A stretch of DNA of 64,000 bases from an uncultured Clostridia bacterium (GCA_948433435.1 CAOJDX010000005.1:1-64000), one strand, 5' to 3'. Positions 53,101 to 60,595 are shown, counted from the first letter of the stretch. Notes: generated by a model from the letters alone, not told the origin. Numbers and translations are program-made.

Positions 53101-53659
53101 TGATGATGGGGAATATCAAGATATTAGTAGTATCACTTTAGATGACTTTTCAAAAGAAAGAGTTGTTAAAATGAAAGTAGAGAATGGTGCTGATTCGAAT
53201 GTTTATACAGTTCATGTTTTAAAACAAGCAAGTGAAAAAATTACGTCTTTGGCATATGGTCATACTATAGAGGATGGTATGATTAAGACTGTTAAAGTAG
53301 ATACTACTGCTCTTGAGATGAAGGATCAGTTAGATAACGATTCTGAAAAATTAAAGATTTATCAAAGTGATGGAATAACAGAATATAATGGAAATAATAT
53401 TGCTACTGGAATGATTGTTAAATTAATTATTAATGATCAAGTAGTTGATCAAAAGATTATTGTTGTAGTAGGAGATACAGATGGTAATGGTCTTATTAAT
53501 GCGATTGATGCTTTAAAGGTTGTTAATCACATTATTGGAACAGAGAAATTAACAGGTTGCTATTTAGTGGCAGCAGAGACAACCAAGGATACTGTGATCA
53601 ATGCGATTGATGCATTGAAAATAGTTAATCATATTATTGGAAATGAAAGGTTAGGCTAG
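47144..53659 (+). CDS. Giant secreted surface protein: cohesin-like N-terminus, ~20 cadherin-like repeats, dockerin
   Basis: A 2171-residue secreted protein. The signal peptide ends near VFA (about residue 25). Residues 27-215 look like a cohesin/carbohydrate-binding beta domain (GGKVQPGQVLQIDVYFSPG, LGFNYTINYDNTVFEPV, VSFWIKVKDNVAGGATLNLEF). About 20 cadherin-like repeats follow (nt 47800-53230), then a spacer module like that of the first giant (KLKIYQSDGITEYN...TGMIVKLIINDQ) and a dockerin with loops DTDGNGLINAID and ETTKDTVINAID, each before VVNHIIG-type helices. It has no sortase motif or membrane anchor. Carrying both a cohesin-like and a dockerin-like end, it could link to itself or bridge partners. 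The ribosome site is GGTAGGAG. Confidence 0.88.
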   Translation: MKRVKRTIFFLVVMIGILFPTTVFAKNEEFSLKAYDYDITANDWEGAGTGDEITSGGKVQPGQVLQIDVYFSPGSIGNLGFNYTINYDNTVFEPVYADGEFYYDDYTYPDALPDSPWPYTVTGAGKNKKVSTTWVTTPSDTGSQLIFNVSDSQQNANKPFVNEGVVVSFWIKVKDNVAGGATLNLEFENTAQGMAVDRIDHVKETITTTDISFQLSTTMSSDVTLKTLTVTGNNSLDYLLNPLFTAGTAQRIFNTIVPYSVSSVTLAAEATDEKGKVLPGGLGNKTLTVGDNSFNIIVQSEDGHQEIYAIHIKRLSNDASLKTLSLSGVSLDTSLTTGVYTYTATVPYSISSTTVSAQANHEQALVKMGLGSWGLTQTGSSLNTRVVTVEAEDCDSQYASVPGNSCTSQDYTLNVTREAASTNNDLTDIKIDGVSISGFTSSTLEYTLADVANSKTSVSVTATLADSKATLIGTGNKSLIVGDNAITLTVTAESGAIKKYIIHLRRLSNNANLATLTITSDPQGVLSPNFTPTFSDYYTYTYDSTVTDIQIAATAEHSGATVTSGVGHYSGGDSGANVVVTAEDGTVKTYIIQFSRKQSSDNTLKSLAIDSYSLNEPFSPTKTLYTATVPGTVDSVNIKAIANDVNATIVSGSGKHSLQYGSNTVQVRVRAENGATKDYTITITRNKKDISALSDLTVDGTTITGFSETKQSYSYGTVPFDKTSVEIGYTKKDSDATVVGGGTVSLQTGKNTIRVEVIAHDGVTKTVYEIEIFRTLSDNAYLSSLNVTGYPISFNKLTNDYRIEVDYEVTTVSISATPEYSGATVVQGGPNSLAVGENHYTIAVTAENGSTTNIYNLNVVRKSSINTKLTDLKVVHQGINYLGSFNPNIDTYQITVDNMVGEVDIQAVLDDPLNQTVVGDGHKNLVTGLNVFEVEVTAASGDKKKYTIQITRALNSNHNLAHLEVLDHTLSPSFSPEKTSYTVEVDSSVSQVVIQGSAEDSAATVTGLGTKSLVTGTNTFNVVVTAEDQQVKTYVIVITRKASNDSSLKSLSIKESLLNEPFVKTDTTYTASVDHTVEKITVMAQANDPKAKGVTGIGEVSLKTGDNVISIVVTAEDNTTTTYTLTVHRAKSRNANLANISLSNGYTLDPAFDPDVLTYHVDVPNNMAKILVSCVKQDEKSTVTGAGEINLATGDNTVIITVVAEDTSVKKIYTVVIHRARSSNNYLSSLTSTDGLITPTFEKEQDQYTLTVPYEVTNANLTAVAEDSNAHISITSNTNLAVGVTKASITVTAEDGGVNTYYVDITRQPSSNNYLSDLQVLDDAHHNYIAVFNKTTMTYTVQVDNSITELEIVATAEDSSTTIKGVGSKKIEVGSNQFTVESISANGTSRNYIITINRLKNGNADLATLAVDGQKIVPDFSKEVISYSLNVDESVEDIHITATAEEATTKVSGTGKKQLHTGLNTFNIETKSEDGTTKTYVIIVNKAASSNNYLASLLMSEVFTPSFDRETLTYQAVVGNAVTSVNVQAVAEDANATVTGSGDHTLSVGNNSILITVTAENNTFRAYTINVYREPSSNNNLSDLQIDQQTVSGFAPSKLSYSFTVANQVTELEILGIAEDATASVSGNKTWYLNTGVNRTDIVVTAEDGTSKIYQLEVTREKSSNNQLAILNTLEGNLNPSFDPTTTSYTLDVPYEVTKLTLTTVAEDASATVEIEGNVDFQIGNNNMVYIAVTAEDGSVKKYQIQVTRLPQANNFLSHLAVETTGGRIYPLSPAFNQNTLNYTVDIDANDNDLVISGTKEATSATVTGLENIQVSSFPYVHKVIVTSAGGVDRTYSITFQKIKSSNANLKELSVSAGVLSPSFQENQTSYQVKVPASVDQIDITALGYEGSSVVGGGIHSLNQGNNTIQISVTAEDGSTKNYTINIEREKEVFVTLDDIQVSSGVLSPEFKKEVTDYIAYLGDGAVEMVLTPIVSDPLAVLKIALDDGEYQDISSITLDDFSKERVVKMKVENGADSNVYTVHVLKQASEKITSLAYGHTIEDGMIKTVKVDTTALEMKDQLDNDSEKLKIYQSDGITEYNGNNIATGMIVKLIINDQVVDQKIIVVVGDTDGNGLINAIDALKVVNHIIGTEKLTGCYLVAAETTKDTVINAIDALKIVNHIIGNERLG
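53464..53656 (+). other. Dockerin domain of the second giant protein
   Basis: Two duplicated segments, DTDGNGLINAIDALKVVNHI and ETTKDTVINAIDALKIVNHI, give the classic dockerin type I pair of F-hand motifs with near-identical helices. Confidence 0.85.
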
Positions 53660-53671
53660 GAGGATTAGGTT

Positions 53672-55345
53672 ATGAAAAAGAGATTTCATATATTGATAGC
53701 AATTATTTGTGTTTCGATCTTATTTGTTAATATTTTAGATGTATCGGCAGGAGTCGTTAATATTAGCATTGAAGGTAGTCCAACTGTTGTTGTAGGAAAT
53801 ACAATTGATCTTACTGTTAAGGCAAGTGATATTACAGGTTTTAATAAAGGACTTGCTACTGTTCAAGGTGATTTGATCTTTGATAATAATTATTTAGAGT
53901 ATGTGCAATATAAAAATGCTTCTTCAAATTTGAGTTCTAGTTATGGAACAACAACACAGAGATTTGTATCTTTAGGAATGGGAGGAGAGTATATCTCTTC
54001 TTCTGATAACCTAATTACTATTACTTTTAGAGCGAAAAAGATCGGAACAACTGAAGTTAGTATAAAGGATCTTGTTGTAGGAGATGTTAAGGCTATTGTT
54101 CATAGTGCGAATGCAAGTAGTAAGAGTGTCGAAATTGTCGGAGAGGATAAGACGCCTGAAAAACCAACTACTCCTAGTAAAGATGATGATAAGGTAGGAG
54201 GAAGTTCTTCTGGAGGTAATAAGCCAGATAATAAACCTAGTACTACTCCTTCTTCTAAATCTTCTAATAATGATTTAGAAAGTCTTACGATTAATCAAGC
54301 CAAAGTTAGTCCAACTTTTTCAAAGTCTACGACAGTTTATCAAGTTGTTATTCCAAATGATGTTGACCATTTGCAACTTGATTATAAAACGGCTGATTCT
54401 CATGCTACAGTTAAGGTAGTTGGGAATGAGAAATTAAGTAGTGGAAGTAAGCATGTTGTTAAGATTATTGTTACAGCAGAGGATGGTAGTACTAAAACGT
54501 ATACATTAAATGTTGAAAGAGCTAAAGATGATAGTAATAACAAGTTGGAAAGTTTAACGATTAAGGAAAGTAATTTATCACCAAAGTTTGATGCAGATAT
54601 TAATGAATATCGTATTAAATTAGATAAAAATGTTAAGAAGTTAACGATTGGTGCTATTGCTAAAGATAAAAATAGTAAGGTTGAGATTATTGATAATCGG
54701 GACTTAGATCGTCATAATAGTATCGTTTTAGTTAAAGTAACTGATAAAAATGGGTTTAGCAATTATTATAAATTGAAAGTTGAACATAATGGTAGTGGCA
54801 AAGTGATGTTATTTGGAATTAATATTCTTTATATTGCTTTTGGTTTATTATTCTTAATTGTCTTATTATTCTTTATTCTGTTATTTTTTAAAAGAAAAGA
54901 AAAAGAGGAGAAAGATGTAAGTAGTAAACCAAAACGTGTTGTTACTGATGATTTATATGATGATGTTGTTACTAAAGATGAGTTAGTAGATGCGATTACA
55001 GAAAGAGATCCTAAGAAGTTGAAAATGCTTTTAACTCAGGAAGAAGCTAATAAGTTAAAAGAGGAAGTAAAAAAACAAGAGCAGGAAAAAGATATAGAAG
55101 CAACAAAAGAAGAACTATTAAAAGCAATTGAGGAAAACGATAAAAAGAAAATTATGAAGTTAGTGGATAAAGAAAAGCTCAATCAAAAAAGACAAGCAAC
55201 AGATTATGTGAAGAGTGAAGATGATCGAATCAAGGAAGAGATTATCAAAGCAATAGAAGAAAGGGATACTTGTAAGTTAAAAATGATTGTTAAACAAGAA
55301 GAGGCAAATCGCTTAAAAGATGAATTAAGAAATGATGATCGGTAA
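53672..55345 (+). CDS. Membrane-anchored cohesin-like protein with repeated cytoplasmic tail
   Basis: A 557-residue protein in the same operon, 12 bp after the second giant gene. It has a signal peptide (cut near VSA, residue 27) and a cohesin-like domain (about 28-155: GSPTVVVGNTIDLTVKASD, GDLIFDNNYLEYVQY, LITITFRAKKIGTTEVSI). A Pro/Ser/Thr/Asp linker follows, then two cadherin-like repeats (about 193-375), one transmembrane helix (about 382-408) and a charged cytoplasmic tail. The tail holds three repeats of about 35-50 residues with the core ELxxAIxExDxKKLKML..EEANKLKEE. It is the natural membrane receptor for the dockerin ends of the two giants. The ribosome site is AGGAGG. Confidence 0.85.
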   Translation: MKKRFHILIAIICVSILFVNILDVSAGVVNISIEGSPTVVVGNTIDLTVKASDITGFNKGLATVQGDLIFDNNYLEYVQYKNASSNLSSSYGTTTQRFVSLGMGGEYISSSDNLITITFRAKKIGTTEVSIKDLVVGDVKAIVHSANASSKSVEIVGEDKTPEKPTTPSKDDDKVGGSSSGGNKPDNKPSTTPSSKSSNNDLESLTINQAKVSPTFSKSTTVYQVVIPNDVDHLQLDYKTADSHATVKVVGNEKLSSGSKHVVKIIVTAEDGSTKTYTLNVERAKDDSNNKLESLTIKESNLSPKFDADINEYRIKLDKNVKKLTIGAIAKDKNSKVEIIDNRDLDRHNSIVLVKVTDKNGFSNYYKLKVEHNGSGKVMLFGINILYIAFGLLFLIVLLFFILLFFKRKEKEEKDVSSKPKRVVTDDLYDDVVTKDELVDAITERDPKKLKMLLTQEEANKLKEEVKKQEQEKDIEATKEELLKAIEENDKKKIMKLVDKEKLNQKRQATDYVKSEDDRIKEEIIKAIEERDTCKLKMIVKQEEANRLKDELRNDDR

Positions 55346-55395
55346 TTTTACTATGGTCATTTCTTTTTCTCCTTGTAATAAGTATGGATTGAAAA

Positions 55396-56310
55396 ATGGA
55401 AATAAAAGAGAAAAAGAAAAATATAGAAAATGTAATTATTCAACCTACTTCTTTTTATGAAAATAAAAGGGTAAGTTATGGTGATATTCCTAATAAAAGT
55501 AGGAGAAGGATGAAAATTCGAGTTATTTGGTTTCTTTTATTGATTATGTTTTCTAGTATGGTGGTGATTTTATTTTTTCTGATACAGACTCCTCAAATTG
55601 ATTTTATTTTTCAAAAGCAAAAGTTAAATTATCGTAAGCAAAATAGCTCTAGTACTGGAATTTATGTAACAGATGTATCAGAAATTGTGGAGGAAGCAAT
55701 GCCTTTTATGGTAGCAATTACTAGTAAATCTTTAATTGGGGGTACTTATTCAGGCTCGGGTATTATTATTGGGAAAAATAGTGCAGAATTGATGATTTTG
55801 ACCAATTATCATGTAATTGAGCAAGCTGTGGAATTATTTGCTAAGTTTGTTAATCAAAAAGAATTTACTGTTACGGTTAAAGGAGTTTCTAAAGAGTATG
55901 ATCTGGCTGTTTTGGTTATTTCTATTGGCGAACTTGATCAAGATACATTGCATTCTATTAAGGTAGCACCGATAGGTTATAGTAGGGATTTGAAAGTAGG
56001 TAGTGGTGTTATTGCTATTGGCAATGTTTTGGGCTATGGACAATCCGTTACTACAGGTATTATTAGTGCTGTTGATCAAGAAGTTGTAATGGATGAACAT
56101 TCCTATAAAATGATTCAGACAGATGCGGCAATTAATTTTGGAAATAGTGGAGGAGCACTTTTAAATAGTAAAGGGGAAGTTATTGGAATTAATTCTTTTA
56201 AATTTTCACCTGATGAATATTCTTCAGTTCGAGTAGAAGGAATTGGATTAGCCATTCCTATCACTGATGTTAGTGGAATCATTACTAAATTAATGAATGG
56301 AGAAAATTAG
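55396..56310 (+). CDS. Membrane-anchored HtrA-like serine protease without PDZ domain
   Basis: A 304-residue protein with a cytoplasmic N-terminus of about 40 residues, one transmembrane helix (about 42-65) and an extracellular trypsin-like domain. The catalytic triad is visible as LTNYHVI (His), YDLAVL (Asp) and NFGNSGGALLN (Ser). HtrA/DegP proteins usually carry a C-terminal PDZ domain; this one ends after the protease domain. It could process or clear misfolded surface proteins of the adjacent locus. The ribosome site is weak (GGATTG). Confidence 0.85.
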   Translation: MEIKEKKKNIENVIIQPTSFYENKRVSYGDIPNKSRRRMKIRVIWFLLLIMFSSMVVILFFLIQTPQIDFIFQKQKLNYRKQNSSSTGIYVTDVSEIVEEAMPFMVAITSKSLIGGTYSGSGIIIGKNSAELMILTNYHVIEQAVELFAKFVNQKEFTVTVKGVSKEYDLAVLVISIGELDQDTLHSIKVAPIGYSRDLKVGSGVIAIGNVLGYGQSVTTGIISAVDQEVVMDEHSYKMIQTDAAINFGNSGGALLNSKGEVIGINSFKFSPDEYSSVRVEGIGLAIPITDVSGIITKLMNGEN

Positions 56311-56430
56311 TTATTTATTCATTAGAAGTAATTTTAAGAATTTTATTGCTATCTTGATGAATATAGAGAAAAGGCTTTTCAAAACTTAGAATTAATGGTA
56401 TACTTAAGAAAATAAGAGGGAGTAGATAAA

Positions 56431-56874
56431 ATGGAAAAAAAAGAAGAGAAGAAGAGTAAAGTAAATAAGAAGTTAATACTTGTACCTATTATTGTTGTTT
56501 TAGCAGTAGCTTTGGGGCTATTAGTTTCTTTTGGTAAAAAAACTAATGAGAGAGAGCTTGAAAATTCATTAAAAGAAATGGGAAAGAGTTTTTATGAAAA
56601 TTTCTATTATGAGCAAATAGGAACATCTGCTGATGAGAGAACTAAACTTCTTTCTAAATTTACGACAGTTGGTATTAAAGTTGATTTAGAGAATTTATCG
56701 AGATATAATGATGGAGAATTTAAGAAAGAAATTAAGGAATTTAAAAATAACAAAACAGATAAGGCCTGTAACCAAACAAATACTAAAGTAATTGTCTATC
56801 CTAAATCACCTTATGGTAAAACAGATTATGTAGTTGAGGTGGAACTTGATTGTGGTTTTTCAAAAGAAAAATAG
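56431..56874 (+). CDS. Membrane-anchored hypothetical protein, 147 aa
   Basis: Not recognised. Lys-rich cytoplasmic start, one transmembrane helix (about 16-34) and an extracellular domain with two cysteines (KACNQT and LDCGF) that could form a disulfide. The ribosome site is AGAGGGAG. It sits between the protease and the adhesin-sortase pair and ends at its own terminator. Confidence 0.65.
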   Translation: MEKKEEKKSKVNKKLILVPIIVVLAVALGLLVSFGKKTNERELENSLKEMGKSFYENFYYEQIGTSADERTKLLSKFTTVGIKVDLENLSRYNDGEFKKEIKEFKNNKTDKACNQTNTKVIVYPKSPYGKTDYVVEVELDCGFSKEK

Positions 56875-56879
56875 ATTTT

Positions 56880-56904
56880 AATGGCTAGAGTAGTCATTTT
56901 TTTC
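56880..56904 (+). terminator. Terminator after the 147-aa membrane protein
   Basis: AATGGCTA pairs with TAGTCATT (one G-T) over a 3-base loop and is followed by a T run. Confidence 0.75.
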
Positions 56905-56941
56905 TTTGGAGTTAATTCTTAAAAATTAAGTAAAAAATCAT

Positions 56942-56969
56942 TTTACTTTAGAATAATTTATGTTATACT
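56942..56969 (+). promoter_or_regulatory. SigA-type promoter of the adhesin-sortase operon
   Basis: TTTACT, 16-bp spacer, TATACT, 25 bp before the start codon. Confidence 0.5.
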
Positions 56970-56994
56970 GAATGTAATAAGGTAAGGTGAGAAA

Positions 56995-58485
56995 ATGAAT
57001 TCTAAAAATTCAAAATCAAAAAAACAATTTAAATTAGATAAACATTCTAGTGCTAGTTTAGTTCTTGCATTTACGTTTGTGTGTTTTATGTTTACTATGT
57101 TTATGGCTTCTAATCAAATTGGGACAAGTTATGCTGTACCAACTAATTCAGTGCCTAAATCTTTAAAATTTAGTGGACAGATTTTTGCAGACTCTACTAC
57201 AATATGGGATTTTATGGTGCAAGACGATGGATCTGGGAATCCAGCAGAGCCTATATTATTTTTAAAGTATAATTTTAAGGCTACAGATGAGGCTACTAGT
57301 ACTCAATATGATATGTATTGTATTGAAGGGCAAAATGCTACTTTAGGTGAAGGGTATTATGACCTAGATACAGAGCTTGAATCAACATATGCTCCAGGAT
57401 TGGCCTTTATTTTAAGAAATTCTTATCCAACTGCTCCTAGTTCTTCTTTTATGACAGCATGTGATAATGCTAATGGAATGCAAGGGGTAAAACCAGATGA
57501 TTGTAAGAAATATGCTACTCAATATGCAGTGTGGTATTATTTAGATAAGATGGGTATTAAGGATCGTGCTAGTCGTACTCAGTTAGCAACTGGTGTAATG
57601 CCAAAAATTGACCTTTTAGCACGTCGTGATGGTGGTCTTTATCGTGGAGCTGCTGAAGTTGTTACAAAATTAGCTACTGCTGCTATTACCTATAATTCAC
57701 AACAACAAACTGCTGCTACTATTTCTATTAATAAAAATAGTATTCAATATCAACTTTCAGAAGATGGAACTTATTTAGAAAGTAATGATATTGCTGTTTC
57801 TAGTAATAAAACTTTAAATAATTATAGTGTTGGTTTTAATAGTAATAATTGTGATGCAAAAATTGTTGATGTTAATGGTAATGATAGTACAGTTTTCAAC
57901 TATGGTAATAGTTTTAGAATTAGAATTCCTGTTGAAAAATTAAATACTTTAGATACTGTTGATTTAGTTGTAGCTGTTACTGGTAGTTATACAACAGATA
58001 CTGTTTATGCTTATAAAAAACGTGATGATGCTTCTGCACAAAGACCAATTATAGCAGGTTATACAGATGGAGTAGCTACAGTTTCTATTACATTAGATAG
58101 TAAATTAGTTAAAATTATTAAGACTGATAAAGAAACTGGAAAGCCAGTTGCAGGGGCAGTACTTGCGATATTAGGCGCTGATGGTAATGAAATAACTCGT
58201 TTTACAACTACAGAGCAACCTTATTATCTTAATTTAGCAGCAGGTAATTATCTTTTAAAAGAAATTACTTCACCAACTGGTTATGAGTTAAACTCTGAAG
58301 AAATTCCATTTACTGTTACTGAAGATACTACTATTAATCAAGTAGAAATGAAAAATACTCCAACAACAGATGTTCCTGATACTGCTTCTAATATTCCTAC
58401 ATATTTATATATTATAGGTAGTATGATTCTAATTATTGGACTTTCAGTAATTGTTGTTAGTACAAAGAAAAATAGAAACAGTTAA
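56995..58485 (+). CDS. Thioester-domain adhesin with SpaA/Cna-B-type domain and sorting signal
   Basis: A 496-residue surface protein. After a signal sequence (hydrophobic 21-40, cut near SYA) comes a thioester domain: the cysteine in DMYCIEGQ (about 118) and the glutamine in YATQYAVWYYL (about 178) match the YCI and TQxAVW motifs that form an internal Cys-Gln bond in streptococcal adhesins. A Cna-B/SpaA-like domain (about 378-460: KIIKTDKETGKPVAGAVLAI, YLLKEITSPTGYEL) follows. The C-terminus has a sorting signal with VPDTASN in place of LPxTG, a hydrophobic helix and a KKNRN tail. The sortase gene overlaps its stop by one base. It should be wall-anchored and able to bind host or matrix amines covalently. 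Confidence 0.85.
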   Translation: MNSKNSKSKKQFKLDKHSSASLVLAFTFVCFMFTMFMASNQIGTSYAVPTNSVPKSLKFSGQIFADSTTIWDFMVQDDGSGNPAEPILFLKYNFKATDEATSTQYDMYCIEGQNATLGEGYYDLDTELESTYAPGLAFILRNSYPTAPSSSFMTACDNANGMQGVKPDDCKKYATQYAVWYYLDKMGIKDRASRTQLATGVMPKIDLLARRDGGLYRGAAEVVTKLATAAITYNSQQQTAATISINKNSIQYQLSEDGTYLESNDIAVSSNKTLNNYSVGFNSNNCDAKIVDVNGNDSTVFNYGNSFRIRIPVEKLNTLDTVDLVVAVTGSYTTDTVYAYKKRDDASAQRPIIAGYTDGVATVSITLDSKLVKIIKTDKETGKPVAGAVLAILGADGNEITRFTTTEQPYYLNLAAGNYLLKEITSPTGYELNSEEIPFTVTEDTTINQVEMKNTPTTDVPDTASNIPTYLYIIGSMILIIGLSVIVVSTKKNRNS

Positions 58486-59156
58486 TGAAAAGAATTAATG
58501 AATTAAAAAAGAGTCAAATCTTATTACTTGGCTCTTTCCTTATATTAGTTGGGGTTGTTATATTATTTAATGGTTATTTTAAAGTCTTAAAAGAAGAAAT
58601 TTATGAAGATGTTCGATTAAGCCTAATCGATCAGTCTAGTGGTACAAACGATCCAGATCGTGTTACTGATTCAGAGGGGGTTAGTAATTTAGATACTAGT
58701 AATTCTAATCAAAATTCCAATCAGCTAGATAATTCTAATACTTCACCAAAAAAAAATTATAGTTATATTGGATATTTAGAAATTCCTAAAATAAAACTTA
58801 AAAGGGGTTTTTTGAATAAGGAATCTAAATATAATTCTATTGATTATAATATTATGGTTTCTTATAATGCTGATTATCCTGATGTAGTGAATGGAAACTT
58901 TATTTTAGTTGCTCATTCAGGAGATGCTTATATTTCTTTCTTTGCTTATTTATATAAGCTTAAAGTAGGAGATTTTGCTTATGTTACTTATCAAGGGCAT
59001 AAGTACAAATATCAGCTTGTTAAGATAGAAGAACAGCCAAAGACAGGAGTTGTTGCTATTCATAGACCAAATTATGAAGTTAATGGTCTTACTTTAATTA
59101 CTTGTACTAAAGATAACGATTCTACACAAACTATTTATATTTTTGAACTTGTTTAG
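58485..59156 (+). CDS. Sortase (class B/D-like)
   Basis: A 223-residue sortase. N-terminal membrane helix (12-32), Ser/Asn/Asp-rich stalk (40-88), then the beta barrel: YLEIPKIKLKRGF, catalytic His in FILVAHSG and catalytic Cys in LTLITCTK. The Arg normally found a few residues after the Cys (TC...R) is not seen; the stretch reads DNDSTQTIYIF. Start overlaps the adhesin stop (TAATG), so the adhesin with VPDTA is its likely substrate. The class is uncertain. Confidence 0.85.
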   Translation: MKRINELKKSQILLLGSFLILVGVVILFNGYFKVLKEEIYEDVRLSLIDQSSGTNDPDRVTDSEGVSNLDTSNSNQNSNQLDNSNTSPKKNYSYIGYLEIPKIKLKRGFLNKESKYNSIDYNIMVSYNADYPDVVNGNFILVAHSGDAYISFFAYLYKLKVGDFAYVTYQGHKYKYQLVKIEEQPKTGVVAIHRPNYEVNGLTLITCTKDNDSTQTIYIFELV

Positions 59157-59171
59157 AAGAGGAGAGGTACT

Positions 59172-59747
59172 ATGATGAATTTATCTATTCTAGATAAAAT
59201 ATTATTAATTTTAAAGTATTTTATGTCATCATTTTTAGGAATAGAGATGTTTTTAGTAGTTCTTCTTTTATTTCTTTTTTTAGTACTCAATATAAAAAAG
59301 AATAATTCTTTAGTTAAGATTATTATTCCTATTATTTTGGTTGCTATTTTTCTATTTATTAGTGGTGGATTTCATACCTATGTAGCAGCTAGTATTCATT
59401 ATTTTATTAAGAAGATTATGACATACTATTATTTTCCTTCTATTGCTCTTTATTATATTATTATTTTGGTTGTGACAGTAATCTTTATTTATACGATCTT
59501 AAGAGATAAGATGAATCAGATAAAAAAAGTTTTTAATTATATTCTTTTTTCTTTGATATATGTTTTATTTTTAGGATTTTCTAGCTATATCATTTATCAT
59601 AAAATGGAATTGCTTTTAGATTATAGTATTTATAATGATCCACTATGCCTTTCCTTTATTCAAGTTAGTAATGTTCTTTTTCTCTTATGGGGGCTTGTTA
59701 CAGTATTTTATTATTTATATCTTTATTTTCGAAAGAAATTCGATTAG
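59172..59747 (+). CDS. Integral membrane protein, 191 aa
   Basis: Not recognised. Five to six hydrophobic segments (about 18-38, 50-72, 80-105, 112-132 and 165-185) and little polar sequence. It lies 15 bp after the sortase with ribosome site AGGAGAGG, so it belongs to the adhesin-sortase operon. Its 3' end overlaps the convergent carboxypeptidase gene by 4 bases. A role in adhesin export or anchoring would be a guess. Confidence 0.7.
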   Translation: MMNLSILDKILLILKYFMSSFLGIEMFLVVLLLFLFLVLNIKKNNSLVKIIIPIILVAIFLFISGGFHTYVAASIHYFIKKIMTYYYFPSIALYYIIILVVTVIFIYTILRDKMNQIKKVFNYILFSLIYVLFLGFSSYIIYHKMELLLDYSIYNDPLCLSFIQVSNVLFLLWGLVTVFYYLYLYFRKKFD

Positions 59748-60595
59748 TATTTATTTTCGATAAACATTACATAATATTCGTCAAACGTAATATTATGTTT
59801 TTTGATATAAGAAGCTATTTTTTTTCCTACATAACGATAATGCCATGATTCATAAGTATAGCCAGTAATTTCGCTTTTATCTTTAGGGTATCTTAAGATA
59901 AAGCCATATTTATGGGCATTTTCTTGCATCCATTTAAAAGACTTTGATTGTTCAAAATCGGTATAATTTACTATGCCATCATCAATATCAATGCATAAAC
60001 CAGTTTGATGTTCTGAATATCCAGGCCTTGCTGAATAAGTATCAGCAGCTTCTTTGCCATCATTTTGAACGTATTTATTATATAAGTTTACTTGATAGTT
60101 ATAACTTCTATAGCTAGACATTACTCTGATCATGTAGCCTTCTTCTTTAGCAGCAGTTACCATTTTTTCTAAGGCTGTTTTTGCAGTGTGAACTAATTTC
60201 ATTCCACTACGAGAATAACTTAAATCTAAGTCTTCTAAATGGTTGGGAATATAATTATCCTCCATAGATATATATTTATTGACTAAGATATAGTCTTTAT
60301 TATGATAAGGAGTTTTTTTTGTCTCTTCATAATACGATTTATCTAGACCAATATTTACTCTTTTGATAATGTCTTCTGTCTTTAAACTGGGATTCTTTTC
60401 TTGATAAGCAATATAGCGATCTAAATGTTCATCTCTAAAATAATCGATTTCTTTGTTGACATTTTTTAATTTCTTTAATTTTAATTCTTCTGTTGATCGT
60501 TTTCCTTTTTTTTCTTCTTTATGATTGTTAATACCTAACCAAATTCCTGAAATTAGACAAATGGTTATTATAAGATAAATTATTATATTTTTCAT
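59744..60595 (-). CDS. VanY-type D-alanyl-D-alanine carboxypeptidase
   Basis: A zinc peptidase that trims the terminal D-Ala of peptidoglycan stems. The 283-residue protein has an N-terminal membrane helix and a VanY domain (about 150-270): SSYRSYNYQVNLY, SARPGYSEHQTGLCIDIDD (His and Asp ligands) and ESWHYRYVG (catalytic Glu and His). The start follows AGGTGAT; an in-frame start 21 bases further out is less likely. It is not in a vancomycin-resistance cluster, so ordinary wall maturation is more likely. Confidence 0.88.
   Translation of the reverse strand: MKNIIIYLIITICLISGIWLGINNHKEEKKGKRSTEELKLKKLKNVNKEIDYFRDEHLDRYIAYQEKNPSLKTEDIIKRVNIGLDKSYYEETKKTPYHNKDYILVNKYISMEDNYIPNHLEDLDLSYSRSGMKLVHTAKTALEKMVTAAKEEGYMIRVMSSYRSYNYQVNLYNKYVQNDGKEAADTYSARPGYSEHQTGLCIDIDDGIVNYTDFEQSKSFKWMQENAHKYGFILRYPKDKSEITGYTYESWHYRYVGKKIASYIKKHNITFDEYYVMFIENKY

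Noticed and set aside
40915-53230. Regularly spaced DNA repeats that could look like a CRISPR or satellite array
   Set aside because: The period is about 260-270 bp and stays in frame; it is the DNA trace of cadherin-like protein domains, with varied sequence and no constant repeat-spacer pattern.
35465-53659. Many open frames on the opposite strand or in other frames inside the giant genes
   Set aside because: They are shadows caused by biased codon use (TTA/ATT/GGA-rich); they lack ribosome sites and recognisable domains.
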